The notes beneath the pieces are model-generated. The model saw nothing but the letters and a program-made list of their open reading frames with translations. It was not told the origin of the DNA and did no database searches. A DNA stretch of 64,000 bases from assembly GCA_051883455.1 (NCBI GenBank), contig JBJETT010000007.1, forward strand, positions 39,053 to 103,052. Direction: 5' to 3'. Source of the DNA: HGM11368 sp051883455 (lineage in GTDB: Bacteria > Bacillota > Clostridia > Christensenellales > UBA3700). Both the position numbers and the translations under genes were made by a program. Positions 61,678 to 64,000 of the stretch are shown here, piece after piece. How positions within the stretch are numbered: the stretch's first letter is position 1; the number at the start of each line of letters is the position of its first letter.

Positions 61678-62643
61678 ATGATTGAAGTTTACAAGAGTGA
61701 ACTCGACAACAACGCGCTCGTTAGCCTGAGTGAAGAACAATATATGGCAGAGGGCTTTAACCCCAAAGATTGTTGGTTCAACTTGGTCAATCCGAGCGAC
61801 AAAGAAGTTGCGTTCGTAGCCTCCCTTTGCGACGTGGAAGACGACGTCATCAAGACCGCACTCGACGACGAAGAGCGTTCTCGTATCGAGAGTGAGGACG
61901 GACACCTCATGGTTTTGGTGGACATTCCTGTCATCGAAGAAGAAGCCAATTATTATTCTTATTTTACGATACCTCTCGGCACGATTATCAAAGACGACGT
62001 CGTGATTACCGTCAGCCTCAAGGAGACGACGATTTTGAGAGACTTCGTAAGGAGAAGAGTAAAGGGCTTTTCTACATACAAAAAGACTCGTTTCCTTTTC
62101 CAAATTCTCAACAACGTAGCCACCAAGTACCTAGCTTATCTTAAGCAAATCGACAAGGCTTCGCAAAGAATTCAAAACGAACTGCACAAGTCAACCCGTA
62201 ACAAAGAACTCATCCAAATGCTTGATTTGGAAAACTCCTTGGTTTATTTTTCTACCAGCTTGTCGGGCAACGACGCCGTAATCAACAAACTTCTCACTTC
62301 CAAGACGCTCGTCAAGATGTACGAGGAAGACCAAGATTTGCTCGAGGACGTGGCTATTGATACCAAGCAGGCTATCGAGATGTGTTCGATTTATCGTGAC
62401 ATTTTGTCGGGTACGATGGACGCTTACGCTTCCGTTATTTCCAACAACCTCAATATCGTAATGAAGGTTTTGACGTCGGTGACTTTGATTATATCCATAC
62501 CGACTTTGATAGCATCTTTCTTCGGTATGAACACGGGCGTGCCTTTTGAGGGCAAGCCTTGGGGCTTTTGGGTAGTAGTGGCGATATCGGGCATAGTTTC
62601 TACGATATTAGCGCTTTATCTAAAAAAGAAGAAATTACTTTGA
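61678..62643 (+). CDS. CorA-family divalent cation transporter
   Basis: A 321-residue CorA-type channel. The N-terminal cytoplasmic alpha/beta domain and long stalk helix are followed by two C-terminal TM helices (about 260-280 and 295-315). The filter motif G283-M284-N285 lies in 'FFGMNTGVP' between them, and 'KKKK' basic residues end the protein. It carries Mg2+ (or Co2+/Ni2+) as a pentamer. SD AAGGAGG. Confidence 0.93.
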   Translation: MIEVYKSELDNNALVSLSEEQYMAEGFNPKDCWFNLVNPSDKEVAFVASLCDVEDDVIKTALDDEERSRIESEDGHLMVLVDIPVIEEEANYYSYFTIPLGTIIKDDVVITVSLKETTILRDFVRRRVKGFSTYKKTRFLFQILNNVATKYLAYLKQIDKASQRIQNELHKSTRNKELIQMLDLENSLVYFSTSLSGNDAVINKLLTSKTLVKMYEEDQDLLEDVAIDTKQAIEMCSIYRDILSGTMDAYASVISNNLNIVMKVLTSVTLIISIPTLIASFFGMNTGVPFEGKPWGFWVVVAISGIVSTILALYLKKKKLL

Positions 62644-62721
62644 TATTTTGAGGCTTATTTTTCGGTTTTTTTCGGCATTTTTCAAGCGTTAAGAAAAAAT
62701 AAAAAAAATGCAAAAAAATGT

Positions 62722-62750
62722 TTGACATTATATTTCATCAATGATATCAT
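62722..62750 (+). promoter_or_regulatory. Promoter of the tRNA-Ala/tRNA-Ile/23S operon
   Basis: A perfect TTGACA (62722-62727), a 17-nt spacer and TATCAT (62745-62750), about 47 nt before tRNA-Ala. It makes the operon independent of any 16S gene. Confidence 0.8.
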
Positions 62751-62796
62751 ATAGGAGCTGTCCAAAAGAACAGTTTTTTGTATAGCGCCTTAACGT

Positions 62797-62873
62797 GGGG
62801 GTATAGCTCAGTTGGCTAGAGCGCCTGCCTTGCAAGCAGGAGGTCAAGAGTTCGACTCTCTTTACCTCCACCA
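62797..62873 (+). tRNA. tRNA-Ala (anticodon TGC)
   Basis: A full cloverleaf: acceptor GGGGGTA/TACCTCC (with a G-U pair), anticodon stem CCTGC/GCAGG around CTTGCAA, T-loop TTCGACT, and an encoded CCA. Confidence 0.96.
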
Positions 62874-62877
62874 CTAT

Positions 62878-62954
62878 GGGCTCATAGCTCAGCTGGTTAG
62901 AGCACACGCCTGATAAGCGTGAGGTCGGTGGTTCGAGTCCACTTGAGCCCACCA
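62878..62954 (+). tRNA. tRNA-Ile (anticodon GAT)
   Basis: A full cloverleaf: acceptor GGGCTCA/TGAGCCC, anticodon stem CACGC/GCGTG around CTGATAA, T-loop TTCGAGT, and an encoded CCA. It lies 4 nt after tRNA-Ala; the order Ala-Ile is the reverse of the common Ile-Ala spacer order. Confidence 0.96.
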
Positions 62955-63168
62955 ACCGTATCTAACGGTATTTGTACATTGACAACTGCATAGTAGAGGT
63001 TGCGTCAACGCTAGACGAGGTTGACGTAACTAGATATGGTGAAAGACATATCAAAAGAGCATGAAAGAATATAATACGAGAAGGTATATGTAAGTATTAT
63101 ACAATTTCAAGAAAGCTGAGGATAATAAGAAATTATTATGGTCTGAAATAGGATGATTGACGAAGAGC

Positions 63169-64000
63169 GATCAAGCTACGAAGAGCGTAAGGTGGATGCC
63201 TTGGCACTAGGCGCCGAAGAAGGACGTGACAAGCTGCGAAAAGCTACGGGGAGTTGCAAATGAGCGTAGATCCGTAGATATCCGAATGGGGGAACCCACC
63301 TACCGTAGGGTAGGTACTATTATATGAATCAATAGTATAATAGAGGGAACTCGGGGAACTGAAACATCTAAGTACCCGAAGGAAGAGAAAATAAATTAAT
63401 GATTTCCTAAGTAGTGGCGAGCGAACGGGAAAGAGCCCAAACCGATTTATAGTGATATAGAGAGGGGTTAGGACTCACGTAACGCAGAGCGGAGATAGAC
63501 GAATCAGATGGAAAGCTGATACAGAGAAGGTGAAATACCTGTAGTTGAAATCTAAGCGAAGCAGTGAGTATCCAGAGTACCACGGGGCACGAGGAATCTT
63601 GTGGGAATACGGGAGGACCATCTCCTAAGGCTAAATACGACCTAGTGACCGATAGCGAATAGTACTGTGAAGGAAAGGTGAAAAGAACCCCGGGAGGGGA
63701 GTGAAAGAGAACCTGAAACCTTATGCTTACAAGCAGATATAGCCCTACTAAGAGGGTGGTATCGTACTTTTTGTAGAACGGGCCGGCGAGTTGCATTATG
63801 TAGCGAGGTTAAGTAATTAAGTTACGGAGCCGAAGCGAAAGCGAGTTTTAATAGGGCGGATAGTTGCATAATGCAGACCCGAAACCAGACGACCTAACCA
63901 TGAGCAGGCTGAAGCAGTGGTAAGACACTGTGGAGGGCCGAACCCACGTTCGTTGAAAAGACCGGGGATGACTTGTGGTTAGCGGAGAAATTCCAATCGA
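63169..64000 (+). rRNA. 23S ribosomal RNA, 5' part (continues past window)
   Basis: From GATCAAGC (63169) the sequence follows the 23S 5' end: 'GTAAGGTGGATGCCTTGGCA', 'GAAGGACGTGACAAGCTGCG', 'TCCGAATGGGGGAACCC', and later 'GGAGGACCATCTCCTAAGGC' and 'AGTACTGTGAAGGAAAGGTG' of domain I. About 832 nt are in the window. The 215-nt spacer after tRNA-Ile has no gene and should hold the processing stem. The ORF called on the opposite strand here is not real. Confidence 0.95.

Noticed and set aside
62760..62786. Hairpin plus T6 between the rRNA promoter and tRNA-Ala
   Set aside because: The stem is only about four base pairs (CTGT/ACAG) with mismatches, too weak to call a terminator or attenuator.
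63407..63796. 129-codon frame on the minus strand
   Set aside because: It lies inside the 23S rRNA gene.

Overview
The window reads as a chromosome segment of a low-GC Gram-positive bacterium, most like an uncultured gut Clostridia lineage. The evidence is AGGAGG-type ribosome binding sites, TTGACA/TATAAT-like promoters with 17-nt spacers, a SAM-I riboswitch on metK, an L10 leader, AddAB rather than RecBCD, an RsgI-like anti-sigma factor, RqcP, DUF1292, DUF1540 and DUF975 proteins, and a palindromic repeat of a type common in gut Firmicutes. The genetic code is standard. No phylogenetic search was possible.

Left accessory region (1-8015). A conjugation-type VirD4/TraG ATPase with no visible membrane anchor (cut by the window edge) and a Sel1-like protein form a minus-strand pair. 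Divergent from them is a plus-strand operon of two large paralogous membrane proteins, each with three predicted TM segments, two Rossmann/TrkA-N-like domains and a C-terminal RyR (ryanodine-receptor repeat) domain, followed by a small, frameshifted winged-helix-like gene. A strong promoter faces each way in the 172-bp gap. No other conjugation genes are seen. This is the best candidate for an undescribed system, perhaps nucleotide- or ligand-sensing at the membrane.

8-18 kb. An ECF sigma factor with its RsgI-like anti-sigma factor and a very acidic lipoprotein; nadE; a thioredoxin system (a TrxB-like flavoprotein with a degenerate NADPH site, and trxA); an Mrp-type Fe-S carrier; a MATE pump; a fused ispDF with rqcP. 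A repeat cluster lies at about 15.6-15.8 kb.

18-45 kb. The information-processing core: rpoB-rpoC; SAM riboswitch-metK-recD2; secA-prfB-tsaD; rpsL-rpsG-fusA-tuf; an SDR enzyme; rpmG-secE-nusG-rplK-rplA; L10 leader-rplJ-rplL. In most Firmicutes the secE-to-rplL, rpoBC and rpsL-to-tuf genes are contiguous in that order. Here they are three separate blocks in a different order. A broken XRE regulator gene lies just upstream of rpsL.

45-53 kb. A sulfatase; two small membrane-protein families; an adjacent pair of probable pseudoenzymes (an aminotransferase fold without its PLP lysine and a glycerol-1-phosphate-dehydrogenase-like protein without its metal ligands); a YwmB-like/SpoIIQ-like pair; a DUF1540 protein; rplI; an unrecognised Cys-rich protein.

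53-64 kb. A lipoprotein divergent from addB-addA (both apparently leaderless), a membrane protein, corA, then a promoter, tRNA-Ala, tRNA-Ile and the 5' part of 23S rRNA with no 16S gene upstream.
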